Shown: in pieces, positions 56,044 through 64,000 of the stretch
How positions within the stretch are numbered: position 1 is the first letter of the stretch
Layout of the letters: each line of letters begins with the position of its first letter
Assembly: GCA_937949945.1 (NCBI GenBank)
Contig: CALFEQ010000011.1
Location: 8,737 to 72,736 of the forward strand
Source: an uncultured Myxococcales bacterium
Lineage (GTDB): Bacteria; Myxococcota_A; Polyangia; Polyangiales; Polyangiaceae
Direction of reading: 5' to 3'
Length of the DNA stretch: 64,000 nucleotides
Position numbers and translations under genes: made by a program
The notes under the pieces: generated by a model
Database searches by the model: none
What the model was told of the DNA's origin: nothing
The model's input: only the letters and a program-made list of their open reading frames with translations

Positions 56044-56691
56044 TCAGCGGTTCTTCTTCGACTTGTCCTTCTTCGACGAGCTCTTCGCCTCGGAGGACTT
56101 CTCCTCCGCCTGGGCGACGGCCTCGGTACCCTCCGCGGACTCCTCGCTGGACTTCTCCAGGCCGGCGAGGGTCTCGAGCGGCTGGCCCACGGGGAGAACG
56201 ACGTCGGCGGCGGGGTCTCCGAGCTCGAGAAGCCCCGGAGCGGGGTCGGAGGCCTCGGGCGGAAGAACCGGGTTGTCCGTCGCGGCAACGGGCGGCTCGA
56301 CCGGCATCGTGAACTCCTTCGGCGGGGCGACCTCGCGCGGGTGGACATTCATGTTGTGGCCGGTGGGCTTGTCGTTGCTCGCGCTATCGAGCGGAGGCTC
56401 GGGGCGCGGGTTCGGAAGAGGAACCGACGGAGCCGCCGGAAAGCGGTCGTCGTAGAGGTTCACGACGCGATCATCCATCGTCGTGACGTAGAGGATGCCC
56501 TCCTTCTCCTTCGTGCGGAACTCCTCGATGTGCTGCTTGAGCTGCTCGAGGCTGATCTGGACGGGGCGACCGCGCACGAGACGGCGCGTGCCGTTCATGA
56601 TGAACTGCTTCAGCCCGCCATGCGTGGGCCGCTCTGCGCGCTGGAGACGCGTCGCGGTATCGCGCGCGCCGTTGTGGACCTTGAAGTTCAT
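56044..56691 (-). CDS. Unknown protein with disordered C-terminus
   Basis: The protein has 215 residues. Residues 1-85 form a small basic-to-mixed domain (KQFIMNGTRRLVRGRPVQIS, GILYVTTMDDRVVNLYDD). Residues 90-215 are Pro, Glu, Ser and Lys-rich. It follows the capsid gene terminator and may be a head or internal protein. Confidence 0.65.
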   Translation of the reverse strand: MNFKVHNGARDTATRLQRAERPTHGGLKQFIMNGTRRLVRGRPVQISLEQLKQHIEEFRTKEKEGILYVTTMDDRVVNLYDDRFPAAPSVPLPNPRPEPPLDSASNDKPTGHNMNVHPREVAPPKEFTMPVEPPVAATDNPVLPPEASDPAPGLLELGDPAADVVLPVGQPLETLAGLEKSSEESAEGTEAVAQAEEKSSEAKSSSKKDKSKKNR

Positions 56692-56716
56692 ACTCGGCTC
56701 TCCTGGTGGTGAAAAG

Positions 56717-56757
56717 TCGAAGGGCGCCGGCGCGTTACCAGCACCGACGCCCTTCGA
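56717..56757 (-). terminator. Terminator after the major capsid gene
   Basis: TCGAAGGGCG and CGCCCTTCGA form a perfect 10 bp stem. On the minus strand the hairpin is followed by CTTTTCACC. It lies 26 bases after the capsid stop and probably limits read-through so that capsid mRNA is most abundant. Confidence 0.65.
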
Positions 56758-56782
56758 TGATTCGCCGGGTGGTCTATCCCGG

Positions 56783-57907
56783 TCAGTAGGTGTTGACCTG
56801 CGGGAACTTGAGGCCGGCGTCCACGCGGTTGTTCACCGCGCCGATGGCCTCCTCGGAGACCGGGATGAAGTTCTCGAGGAGCGCGTCCGCGTTCGTCGCC
56901 GGGTTGGCGTCGGCGGAGTAGAGCTCCAACTTGCGGCAAGCCGCGATGTTGATGATCCCCATGCCGATGTCCTCCCAGGCCTGGAACGTGATGAGGTTCG
57001 CGATCTTGTCGATGTAGAACTTCGTCGCGTTCAAGACATAGAACTTCCCGAAGAACTCCGGCTTCGTGAAGCAGTACACGTTGCCCGGACGGAGGATGTC
57101 CGTCTTGATGGTGCGGACGTACGGCCGGCCCATCAGGGTGTTGTACTTGTAGCCGTCGACGGCCGTCTCCGACTGGAGGCGATCGCCGAAGTCCTCGACC
57201 GTCCACTGGAGAAGGTCGTCCCAGTCGACCTCCGTCATCAAGAGACGCTCCGCCCGGAGGCGGTTGCCGTCGAGCATCTTGAAGAGCCGGACGATGTCCG
57301 GGCGCTGGACGGGGCGAACAACCGCGTCGTTGGTCGTCGCGGTGCGAGCGAGCTCTCCCTTCGCGACCGAGAACTCGACCGGCGGGGAGCCACCCTGGAT
57401 CGCCGTGGCGTTGAGCGCCGTCGGCGTACCGCCGTTCGCCTCCACCTGGAGCGCCTGGACGGCCGCCTCCACGTGGATGATGAACTCGCGGTCCTCGACC
57501 TCCTGGATGTCCTTCACCGAGTTCTCCTCGATGATCTTGGTGATGGGCATCTCGTAGGCGAGAAGCTCCTGCTCCGTCTTCTGGAAGATCTCGCTCGCGA
57601 TCGTGAAGAACGCGATCTCGGCCTTCGGGCCGCGGATGAAGCGGGCCTTCGGCTGGCCGCGGAAGGTGACGCTCATTGCGCGCGAGCGGGGCTCGACGTC
57701 GACGATCTTCACCAGGGTGTCGTGGTTGACCGACCGCTGGCAATCGGCGCGGGTAACCTGTTCCGGCGGCAGGATCTTGCGGGCGAAGGAGACCTCGCGC
57801 AGGCGGTCGCGGATGTACGCGCCGCCGTACTCGGCGATCTTTTCCTTGCCCTCGGCCGACCCGAGCTTGGTCGCGAAGAGGTCGTTCAGAACACGGGGGG
57901 AAACCAT
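56783..57907 (-). CDS. Major capsid protein (HK97 fold)
   Basis: The protein has 374 residues with GGAG upstream of the ATG. The sequence has the order of HK97-type capsids: N-arm with GGAYIRDRLREVSFARKILP, a spine-helix region with FFTIASEIFQKTEQELLAYE, MPITKIIEENSVKDIQEVED, an A-domain with strands (VDGYKYNTLMGRPYVRTIKT, GNVYCFTKPEFFGKFYVLN) and a C-terminal strand. It is flanked by an accessory protein, a terminator and a prohead protease gene. No clear N-terminal propeptide beyond about 30 residues is visible. Confidence 0.85.
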   Translation of the reverse strand: MVSPRVLNDLFATKLGSAEGKEKIAEYGGAYIRDRLREVSFARKILPPEQVTRADCQRSVNHDTLVKIVDVEPRSRAMSVTFRGQPKARFIRGPKAEIAFFTIASEIFQKTEQELLAYEMPITKIIEENSVKDIQEVEDREFIIHVEAAVQALQVEANGGTPTALNATAIQGGSPPVEFSVAKGELARTATTNDAVVRPVQRPDIVRLFKMLDGNRLRAERLLMTEVDWDDLLQWTVEDFGDRLQSETAVDGYKYNTLMGRPYVRTIKTDILRPGNVYCFTKPEFFGKFYVLNATKFYIDKIANLITFQAWEDIGMGIINIAACRKLELYSADANPATNADALLENFIPVSEEAIGAVNNRVDAGLKFPQVNTY

Positions 57908-57952
57908 GTGTTGTTCTCCTTCTTCTTCCTTCTGGTTCTTGCTCGGGTTGCC

Positions 57953-58495
57953 TCAGGTCGTGCCGTTCTGAACGGCCCAGCCCGAGATGAACCGGAGCCG
58001 GCCGCCGTTGGAAGCGGGGAGACGAGTGACGTAACCGACGATCGGGACGTTCGAGGTGAACGCCCGGCCGACGAGACCGGAGTAGTTGCGACTGCCGAGG
58101 GTGATCGTCATAACGCTCAGCGGCTGGAGCATCGTGTTGATGGCCGCGTTGCCGGAGCCGTTGATGTTCGCGGCAACGTCGAAGATGCGCGTCTCGAACT
58201 CGTACTGACCGAGCAGGAGGATGGGCATCTTGCGCTCCGCCATCGCCTGGACGTCGTAACGCCCACGCTCGGCGAAGAGGGGGAACGAAAGCGTCGTCGC
58301 CGCGTCGCCGAGGATCGTCACGTCCGTCGCGCGCACGAGCTTGCCGCTGGAGTTGAACGTCACCCACTCGCCGTCCACGAGGCAGACCGCGTTGTCGGGG
58401 CTCGCCAGGGTGGGGTCGGCCAGGGGGACGTCACGCCGGTGGATCGACTCGATGGGCGACACCGGCTCGAAGTTGACCTTCTGCACCGTAGACAT
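57953..58495 (-). CDS. Capsid accessory or decoration protein (probable)
   Basis: The protein has 180 residues immediately upstream of the capsid gene. Beta-rich with few charges (VCLVDGEWVTFNSSGKLVRA, ILLLGQYEFETRIFDVAA, SVMTITLGSRNYSGLVG). This position and fold are typical of head decoration or stabilisation proteins. Direct evidence is limited to composition and context. Confidence 0.65.
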   Translation of the reverse strand: MSTVQKVNFEPVSPIESIHRRDVPLADPTLASPDNAVCLVDGEWVTFNSSGKLVRATDVTILGDAATTLSFPLFAERGRYDVQAMAERKMPILLLGQYEFETRIFDVAANINGSGNAAINTMLQPLSVMTITLGSRNYSGLVGRAFTSNVPIVGYVTRLPASNGGRLRFISGWAVQNGTT

Positions 58496-58545
58496 GTGGT
58501 TGTTCTCCTATTCCTTCGTTGCTGCTGACGCAGGTCGGGACGGCG

Positions 58546-58911
58546 TCAGCCGATGCCGCCCAGGATGAATCGTTCGAACTCCGACGGACCGCCGGAGGTG
58601 TGTCCCTCGTCGCTCGTGAGGTGGGCGATCTTCTGGCCCATGTTCGGGCCCACGAGATCGACCGCCTCCGCGATCTTCTCGAGGCGACCGCTTGCGGCGG
58701 CCTTCTCGAGCTGATCGACGAGATCCTTGATAGGGACGTCGAGGCTGATGCCCTTCTCGTGCATCGCATGCGCGACCTTCTCGGCCTCTTCCCGCTGCAT
58801 GCGCGCCTGGGCCTCCTTCTTCCAGAAGTCCCGCTCCGCCGCGAGCTTGCGGAGGGTTTCGGGGACCTGGGAGAGGACCAACTGCACCTGCTCTGCGCTC
58901 AACTTCTTCAT
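58546..58911 (-). CDS. Coiled-coil scaffold-like protein
   Basis: The protein has 121 residues. Residues 5-85 are almost entirely helix with heptads (QVQLVLSQVPETLRKLAAER, KEAQARMQREEAEKVAHAM). The C-terminus is Gly-rich. Located between internal protein genes and the capsid gene, it could be a scaffold or core protein. A hairpin (GCTGACGC/GCGTCAGC) overlaps its stop. Confidence 0.65.
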   Translation of the reverse strand: MKKLSAEQVQLVLSQVPETLRKLAAERDFWKKEAQARMQREEAEKVAHAMHEKGISLDVPIKDLVDQLEKAAASGRLEKIAEAVDLVGPNMGQKIAHLTSDEGHTSGGPSEFERFILGGIG

Positions 58912-58915
58912 GGGC

Positions 58916-59920
58916 TCAGCCCGCCTTCTTGGCGGTAGACTCCGCCATCTTCTTGAGGAGGGCCCGCGCCGCGGCCGTCTTGACCTGGCCGGCGGACGAG
59001 ATCTTCACGCCGGCCTCGCCCGTGTGAGCGAACGCCTTCTGGAGCGTGTTGTCCGTCGCCGACGTGAGCGCGGGCTCGTTGAAGTACTTCTTGAGCTCCG
59101 CCTTGCGGGGAGCGTACGCCGTGCCCTTCTTGTAGTCCTTCGCCGACTCGTTCGAGTGGACGAGGGAGCGGGGACCCTGCGGGGCGCCGGCGGCGGGCTG
59201 ACCGCCGGGCTCCTCGGACGCCGACGTCTCCGGGGGGACCGCGGCGCCGGCGGAGATCTTCGCCGGGTTGATCGCGTCCTCGGCGACCTTCGTGGACGCG
59301 AGGAAGTAGTCGACGAGCGTGGCGGGGGCCGAGGCTTCCTTCTTGTCGTCATCCTTCTTCACGAACGGGGGCGCCTTCTTGCCGTCGTCCTTCTTCGGCG
59401 AGCACTCGGCTGCCTTCACGCCGGCGAGCTTCGCGAGCCGCGCGCGCGTGATGTCGGTGACGCCCGCCGTCTTGCCCTTGCCGCCACTGAGCGCGGTGGT
59501 CTGGGTGCCGGGGACATGGTGGTGCGCCGTGTTCTCCATCTGGGTCGCGGCGCCGGCGACGGCCTTCTGGGTGCCGGGGTGCTGCGGGGGCTGGGCGTGG
59601 CCCTTCCCCTGGCCCGACGGCGTGAAGACCTGGGTCTGGCTCTGCTGCGACGCGCTCACGCCGTCGGGCGGAACCGCGGAGTTCGAGGCCGCCTTCACGA
59701 TCTCGGGAAGCGCGTACTCGACGGCGTTCGCGAGCTTGATCGCGAACTCCGTGGAGACGGTCTCCTCGTCGAGGGCAGCGGGGGCAGAAGCTTCCTTGGC
59801 GGTGCCCTCCGAGAGGCCCACCTGACGCGCACCCTCGGCCGCGATCGCGGCGGCGCGAGCGTCCTTGGAAAGCGCCTCCTTGACGAGGTCCTGGATGAGG
59901 GGGCGGGACGTCATGTTCAT
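58916..59920 (-). CDS. Putative scaffold or internal head protein
   Basis: The protein has 334 residues, Ala/Lys/Glu-rich and largely disordered. Repeated short motifs such as KEASAP (twice), GKTAG, AKLAGV and VKTAAA resemble the KTA/KEA motifs in neighbouring virion proteins and could be processing sites. The N-terminal helix PLIQDLVKEALSKDARAAAI may be a capsid-targeting or assembly segment. Position between protease and capsid fits a scaffold or core protein. Confidence 0.65.
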   Translation of the reverse strand: MNMTSRPLIQDLVKEALSKDARAAAIAAEGARQVGLSEGTAKEASAPAALDEETVSTEFAIKLANAVEYALPEIVKAASNSAVPPDGVSASQQSQTQVFTPSGQGKGHAQPPQHPGTQKAVAGAATQMENTAHHHVPGTQTTALSGGKGKTAGVTDITRARLAKLAGVKAAECSPKKDDGKKAPPFVKKDDDKKEASAPATLVDYFLASTKVAEDAINPAKISAGAAVPPETSASEEPGGQPAAGAPQGPRSLVHSNESAKDYKKGTAYAPRKAELKKYFNEPALTSATDNTLQKAFAHTGEAGVKISSAGQVKTAAARALLKKMAESTAKKAG

Positions 59921-59964
59921 GTTCGGGTTCCTTGGGGCGAGACGTCGGAATCTGAAGCGGTGAG

Positions 59965-59992
59965 GGGCCGGACCCCGGAAGGAGTCCGGCCC
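59965..59992 (-). terminator. Hairpin between internal protein genes
   Basis: GGGCCGGACCCC and GGAGTCCGGCCC form a 12 bp stem with one G-U type mismatch and a GGAA loop, in the 80-base gap between two genes. There is no U tract, so partial termination or mRNA stabilisation is possible. Confidence 0.5.
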
Positions 59993-60000
59993 GGATGGAT

Positions 60001-60975
60001 TCAGCTCTCCCAGGTGACCGGGTAGCCCGCCGCCTCGAGGTACTCGAGCGCGCGGACGTTGATGGCGCTGTCGACGTCGACCGCCGCGGCGACCTTCTCG
60101 CTCTCGCCGAGCAGGTCGAGGGTGTGGACCGCGGCGACCTTCTCGGCCGCCTGGTCCGGGTCCCAGCCTGCCTCGGCTGCCTTCTCGACCGCCGCCACGA
60201 GCGCGAGCTCGTCGATGGCGCTCGACTCCTTCTTCCGGCCTGCGTACGCCGCCGCGCCGCCGCCCGCACCGACCGCGGCCAAGCCGGCGCCGACGCGAGC
60301 CGCCGTGCGCTTGGCCGCGGCGTTGCGGATACGCTTGGCGTTGTCGTACGCCTTCTGGAGGCGCGCGACATCGTCGCCTTTGCCGACATGCCTGGCGAGC
60401 TCCTCGGTCTTGGCGAAGCGCCGCATCTTGCCGTGCATGTCCTTGACGAGCTTCACGTCGTCGACGGCCCTCCGGCCCTGGTTCTTCAGGAAGCCGATGG
60501 CCTTGCCCACGGCCCCCCTGACGCCGGCCTCCTTGGCATCGTCGACCTCCGGGATTTCGCCCGGGTCCATCTCGGCCTCGGCCGAGGCCTCCTTGGAGAT
60601 CTCGCGGAGCTCGGCGACGAGCGAGTGCGCCATGACCTTACCGAGGAAAGTCGCCTCGGCCATCTTGGCCATGGCTTCCTTCTTCTCGGCAAGCTCCTTG
60701 GCCGCCTCTTCCTTCTTGTCGTCCTTGTCGTCCTCGTCCTCCTTGTCATCCTCGCCCGCGGTCTTCTCGGAGCCGTCGAACGTGGCGTTCCAGAGGGTGG
60801 CGATCTGGTCCTCGGAGAGCTTGTCGAGGTCAATGCCGTTGTCCGCCGCGAGCTTGCAGAAAAGCTCCATCTGGGCGGTCTTCTCCGCCTCGGCGTCGGG
60901 GGCATCCGTCGTGTCGTTGACGAAAGCGGTCTTGGTGTTGCCGAAGTACTCGGCGAGGAACTGGTCCATGGCCAT
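60001..60975 (-). CDS. Putative internal or core head protein
   Basis: The protein has 324 residues. The N-terminus (MDQFLAEYFGNTKTAFVNDT) again shows an aromatic-acidic helix followed by a KTA motif, and AEKTAQMELFCKLAAD follows near 30. Residues 75-110 are a highly charged Asp/Glu/Lys stretch. A Gly/Ala hydrophobic segment (VGAGLAAVGAGGGAAAYAG) lies near residue 235. It lies next to the protease, where core proteins and internal packaged proteins are expected. Confidence 0.65.
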   Translation of the reverse strand: MAMDQFLAEYFGNTKTAFVNDTTDAPDAEAEKTAQMELFCKLAADNGIDLDKLSEDQIATLWNATFDGSEKTAGEDDKEDEDDKDDKKEEAAKELAEKKEAMAKMAEATFLGKVMAHSLVAELREISKEASAEAEMDPGEIPEVDDAKEAGVRGAVGKAIGFLKNQGRRAVDDVKLVKDMHGKMRRFAKTEELARHVGKGDDVARLQKAYDNAKRIRNAAAKRTAARVGAGLAAVGAGGGAAAYAGRKKESSAIDELALVAAVEKAAEAGWDPDQAAEKVAAVHTLDLLGESEKVAAAVDVDSAINVRALEYLEAAGYPVTWES

Positions 60976-61005
60976 GGTCTTGTCCTGTTCTAGATGGGGG
61001 TTCGG

Positions 61006-63795
61006 TCACGTGTTCCTCGAGGGGAATCCCCTCTCCACGCCGGCTCTCGCCTGTTTGGTATCGGGTTCGGCCTGCTCGTCAATGAAGGCCCGATTGAGGT
61101 ACTCCACCGAGAGCGGACTGAAGATTTCTTCTGGGCTCGCACTGGAAAGCTTACGGAACTCGGACGCCGAAGAGGAAGAGACCCCCTTCAACAAGTCCTG
61201 CGTGTGAGCTGTTAGTTCCATGAGCTGATCGCGGTACGAGTTGTACGCAGCACCAATCTTACGCAGCAGATCAGAAGAAAGGGAAGAACACCCCCTCTTC
61301 TCCTTGGGCGTTGAAGTGATGCCCCAGAGCAGCCGACGCTCGAGGGCTGGAGCGATGGCAGACCGCTCCATCAAGAAGGGCAGGAGCAGTCGAACAAGAG
61401 CGAGGATGAAGTCCTTCGAATCGAGCTTCAACGGCGCTCGCTCGTGCGTCTTCGGGAACACCTCGCCCAGCATGTCGAGCTCGTCGGCGACGTCGGGAGC
61501 ACCGAGCTGCACGAGGATGATGCGCTGGAACTCGCGCGGTCGAAGAACGATGCCGAGGCCGCCCGTCGACGCAAGAGCGCCCTTCAAGTCGCCCCGGCCC
61601 ATCAGGTTCAAGAGGTCCCGGGGTAGATCCTGCTCGGCCGCGTTGAGCGCTGGGATCGCCTTGCCCGCGAACTGCGAGGGGATGACGTCCTTGATGATCT
61701 CGCTCTTCTTCGCCTTCGCGTTCTTCCCGAAGGCGGCCTCGAAGACGAGGTCCTCGAGCGCAGACGCAGTCTTCACCTGCGACGGCTCTTCGCTGTAGCC
61801 GAGCTTCTCGGCCATCTCGGCGCTCGGGCCAATGTCCCAGAAGGCGCTCGGACCGGCGATCTTCATCATCGTCTTAGCCGTCTTGTCGGCGCCGATGAAG
61901 ACGAACGAGATGTCGAAGAAGCGCGGGTAGTCGTTGTAGACGAAGACCTTCCTGCCGTCGGGCAGAATGCGGTTCATCTGCTTCTTGGCGTGGTCGCAGT
62001 AATCTACGCGCGTGATGGAGAGACCACGGATCTTGTGCTTGTTCTTGTGGAAGGCGAGGACGGCTTCGCCCGGGTGCTTATGCTTCTTCGGGTCGAACGT
62101 CGCCTGCGCCTCGCGATAGAGCTTCCAGTCGAGGCAGATCGCGCAGGTGTCGTACGGAACTTTGCAGTTGTGCGAAGCGATGCCATCGACCAGATAGCTG
62201 TGATCTTCTTCGACCTCGAGGTTGTAGACGGGAAGGCTGACCACTTCGAGGGGAGTGACGGAGCGAATAGGGACAGCGAAGTACTGACCAAACTGCTTGC
62301 GGAGGACTTTCGTCTTCTTGGGCAGATGGGGAGTCACCTTGGCGCACACGTCGAGGAAGAGCTGCGCCCACTGCGCACCGACATGAACGACATACTCTTC
62401 CGTTGGGCGGTTGTTGAAGCCGCCCCCCGCACGATGACGCAGAACATTCACAGAGGCGGGGATTCCCAAGCGCTGGAGAAGCACCACGATCTGGGAACTC
62501 AACGCGCGAGACGCCGTGGAGAACTTCAGTGCATGCTTCGCGTAACAACCGTCCCCATTCGCGTAAGCTCCCAGAAACTGCCGCTGGAGCTCTACGTCCC
62601 ACCGAACGAGTGAATGACTGAGACGCTTATCTTTTGCGTGTGACCCGCAGTGCTCGAGACAGAAAGCGGCCAGCTCCGCGTCCGTCACGCGAATATGCAC
62701 AGCATGCTCGCTACGCGCGTGAGGGCGCTGCGTGGGCGGATGACGGCACCCAAGGCGTTGCAACAGCGCGGGAAGCTCCGTGACGGCGGGGTTCGACTTG
62801 TTCACGCACCACTCAACGCCAACAAGCGCACCGTTGTCGCGAAGAACGTAGCCGTCTGCAAGGTAGTACCCAAGCAGACGTGCGTGGTCCGCCGTGACCC
62901 CCTCTGGAGTTTCGGTCTCCGACAGGACAGTCTCGAACAAGTGGTCCCCGGGAACGAGCTGCTCTGCGTCGACCCAATCGGGCGTCTGCATAAGTTCTGC
63001 GCGCCACTTTCGTTCGGAAGAGAACTGCGACGCGGTCTTGACGGACTCGTGAGGCGCCGCAAACCACGGATGCTGCCGCGTGCAGAGGATGCTTTCATGC
63101 GACTCTGCCTGAAGCAGGTAAGCCGTGCCGGAGTAGGCCCGCGTGAAGACCTCCGTGACACGACGTGCACGTCCCAGGTGGGTCAACACGAGGTCCCCCA
63201 CACGCACATCCCGGATCGGCTTCGTAGATCCGTCTGCCATGACAATGGGGGTATCCCCCTTGACACAGCCCATCGACACGTCCGGGAACATGCCGGCGAT
63301 GAGCTTGTCCCAGACCTGCGCGCCGCCGTACTGAAGGCACTTGTCCTTGTCGCAGCGGGTGACGAGCTCGACGCGCTTCATCCTGTCGTTCCACGCCGCG
63401 AGCTCCACCTCACCGAACGCGCGGGACGCGTCCTTGTTCCGGTGGTGGGCGTACGGGTGGGCGAAGTAGAACGTCGGGAAGCCGTACGGCCAATCCTTCG
63501 CGCGGATCTTGTCGATAACCGGGTTGCCGTCCCACCTGTCGGGGCGGTGAATGAGCGCCGCCTCGGGGAAGTAGTCGCCGTTGATGTTCGAGCCGAAGTA
63601 CTCGCCAGCCCCCATCGCGTTGACGAGGTTGTAGACGGCATCCGGGCGGGGCCGGAGGCTGTCGATGTACCGGACGACTTCGGGCAGCAGGGAGCTGGCG
63701 GTCTTCTCCAGCGCCCCGTCTGTGGTGCGGTTGAAAAGCGGGACAACGGTGGGCCCCGCTTCCGTCTCCCCTCGAAAGAAGCTGACCTTCAGCAC
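61006..63795 (-). CDS. Prohead protease-type protein interrupted by an intein
   Basis: The precursor has 929 residues from GTG 63795. Residues 1-176 and 544-929 form a 562-residue host protein; 177-543 are an intein. The host has NINGDYFPEAAL, then AHPYAHHRNKD (H113, H117 or H118), VELAAWNDRMKRVELVTRCD and VSMGC with S174, an order seen in phage head-maturation serine proteases of the assemblin type. The C-terminal region includes ISFVFIGADKTAKTMMKIAG. Upstream of the core and capsid genes, it fits the enzyme that cleaves the scaffold and internal proteins. The long C-terminal part may be structural. Confidence 0.75.
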   Translation of the reverse strand: MLKVSFFRGETEAGPTVVPLFNRTTDGALEKTASSLLPEVVRYIDSLRPRPDAVYNLVNAMGAGEYFGSNINGDYFPEAALIHRPDRWDGNPVIDKIRAKDWPYGFPTFYFAHPYAHHRNKDASRAFGEVELAAWNDRMKRVELVTRCDKDKCLQYGGAQVWDKLIAGMFPDVSMGCVKGDTPIVMADGSTKPIRDVRVGDLVLTHLGRARRVTEVFTRAYSGTAYLLQAESHESILCTRQHPWFAAPHESVKTASQFSSERKWRAELMQTPDWVDAEQLVPGDHLFETVLSETETPEGVTADHARLLGYYLADGYVLRDNGALVGVEWCVNKSNPAVTELPALLQRLGCRHPPTQRPHARSEHAVHIRVTDAELAAFCLEHCGSHAKDKRLSHSLVRWDVELQRQFLGAYANGDGCYAKHALKFSTASRALSSQIVVLLQRLGIPASVNVLRHRAGGGFNNRPTEEYVVHVGAQWAQLFLDVCAKVTPHLPKKTKVLRKQFGQYFAVPIRSVTPLEVVSLPVYNLEVEEDHSYLVDGIASHNCKVPYDTCAICLDWKLYREAQATFDPKKHKHPGEAVLAFHKNKHKIRGLSITRVDYCDHAKKQMNRILPDGRKVFVYNDYPRFFDISFVFIGADKTAKTMMKIAGPSAFWDIGPSAEMAEKLGYSEEPSQVKTASALEDLVFEAAFGKNAKAKKSEIIKDVIPSQFAGKAIPALNAAEQDLPRDLLNLMGRGDLKGALASTGGLGIVLRPREFQRIILVQLGAPDVADELDMLGEVFPKTHERAPLKLDSKDFILALVRLLLPFLMERSAIAPALERRLLWGITSTPKEKRGCSSLSSDLLRKIGAAYNSYRDQLMELTAHTQDLLKGVSSSSASEFRKLSSASPEEIFSPLSVEYLNRAFIDEQAEPDTKQARAGVERGFPSRNT
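62167..63267 (-). mobile_element. Intein with LAGLIDADG homing endonuclease
   Basis: 367 codons in frame. Block A starts at C177 (CVKGDTPIVMADGSTKPI). Block B is ILCTRQHPWF, with the His needed for the first acyl shift. The endonuclease repeats are LLGYYLADG (near 308) and FLGAYANGDG (near 407), with both acidic residues present. Blocks F and G are VYNLEVEEDHSYLVDG and SHN543 followed by C544. All splicing residues are intact, so it should be self-splicing. It sits three residues after the predicted catalytic serine. Confidence 0.9.
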
Positions 63796-63799
63796 GGGA

Positions 63800-64000
63800 T
63801 TACTGCTGCCCGCCGGCCGGGCCGCCCTGCCGCCGTCCGAAGTGAGAGCGCGGCCGCCATCCGAAGTGAGAGCGCGCGACCGGGCCGTCCTGCTGCTGCT
63901 GCTGCTGCTGCTGCTGTACAGAGTGAGAGCGCGCGCCCGGACCGCCCTGCTGCTGCCGCTGTACGAAGTGAGAGCGCGCGACCGCGCTCGCGTCGTCCGC
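63800..64000 (-). CDS. Partial CDS, Gln-rich C-terminus with RSHF repeats
   Basis: The frame is open at the right edge and ends at TAA 63800-63802, so only 66 C-terminal codons are seen. They contain four copies of an (A/P)RSH(F/S) motif separated by Gln and Gly/Pro stretches, including nine consecutive glutamines. The tail is probably flexible. The position before the prohead protease suggests the end of a portal or other large head protein, but the main domain is outside the window. Confidence 0.75.
   Translation of the reverse strand, partial: ADDASAVARSHFVQRQQQGGPGARSHSVQQQQQQQQQDGPVARSHFGWRPRSHFGRRQGGPAGGQQ
63839..63985. repeat. Direct repeats of GAAGTGAGAGCGCG and a CTG tract
   Basis: Copies of GAAGTGAGAGCGCG start at 63839, 63863 and 63965, with a variant AGAGTGAGAGCGCG at 63920. 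A tract of nine CTG units lies at about 63890-63916. They encode the RSHF units and the poly-Gln run. Such repeats are prone to slippage and copy-number change. Confidence 0.7.

Noticed and set aside
58524..58550. 8 bp hairpin overlapping the stop of the coiled-coil gene
   Set aside because: No U tract on the minus strand and partly inside coding sequence; too weak to call a terminator.
62060..62080. ATAAG copy on the minus strand inside the protease gene
   Set aside because: It is internal to coding sequence and lacks the GG-N context.

Overview
This 64 kb window is a stretch of a large, GC-rich tailed bacteriophage genome (Caudoviricetes) with a contractile tail. The sequence shows an HK97-type major capsid protein, an intein-bearing prohead protease, a very large tail sheath with a tube gene beside it, an 1185-residue tape measure protein and baseplate-type proteins. 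Almost all genes are on the minus strand, packed with ATGA, GTGA or TGATG stop/start overlaps. Codon third positions are strongly G/C, which suggests a high-GC host. The host cannot be named from the sequence. I saw no integrase, rRNA, tRNA or CRISPR array.

Layout, read along the minus strand from the right edge. At 63.8-50 kb is the head and neck module: the C-terminus of a protein with a Gln-rich, RSHF-repeat tail, the prohead protease with intein, two internal or scaffold-like proteins, a coiled-coil protein, a capsid accessory protein, the major capsid protein, neck candidates, a ferritin-domain virion protein, a Cys-cluster connector and a tail-terminator candidate. At 49.4-41.7 kb are the sheath, tube and small virion genes. 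At 41.7-37.2 kb is a mixed-strand accessory patch with a cell-wall-hydrolase-like fragment, a histone-H1-like protein, a damaged endonuclease VII-like gene and overlapping DNA-binding-type genes. At 37.2-25.1 kb is a dense minus-strand run of small genes: dNMP kinase, many zinc-ribbon proteins, a GroES-like co-chaperonin, a ribbon-helix-helix protein and a homing-endonuclease remnant. At 25.5-22.9 kb is a plus-strand island with a GNAT acetyltransferase, glycine-zipper membrane protein, several hairpins and a candidate small RNA. At 22.9-10 kb are the tape measure, baseplate-type proteins, a homing-endonuclease relic and internal or membrane proteins. At 10-0 kb are a phage sigma factor, a DUF932-like protein, small unknown genes and Ig-like tail or fibre proteins.

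How the parts may work together. A recurring 5' motif, G-G-N-ATAAG, precedes several transcription units on both strands. The phage encodes its own sigma-70-family factor, so a dedicated regulon is a reasonable inference. The GroES-like protein probably helps fold virion proteins. The protease probably processes proteins packaged in the prohead. Several of these share a short N-terminal F-x-[DE]-E-L-x-K-[IL]-[AG] motif that resembles the capsid-targeting sequences of T4 internal proteins.

The most unusual features are a complete di-iron ferritin-like domain fused to a virion protein, five hook-like repeats inserted in the sheath, an intein three residues after the predicted catalytic serine of the protease, a promoter-hairpin-terminator small RNA, and several genes broken by homing-endonuclease relics or frameshifts.
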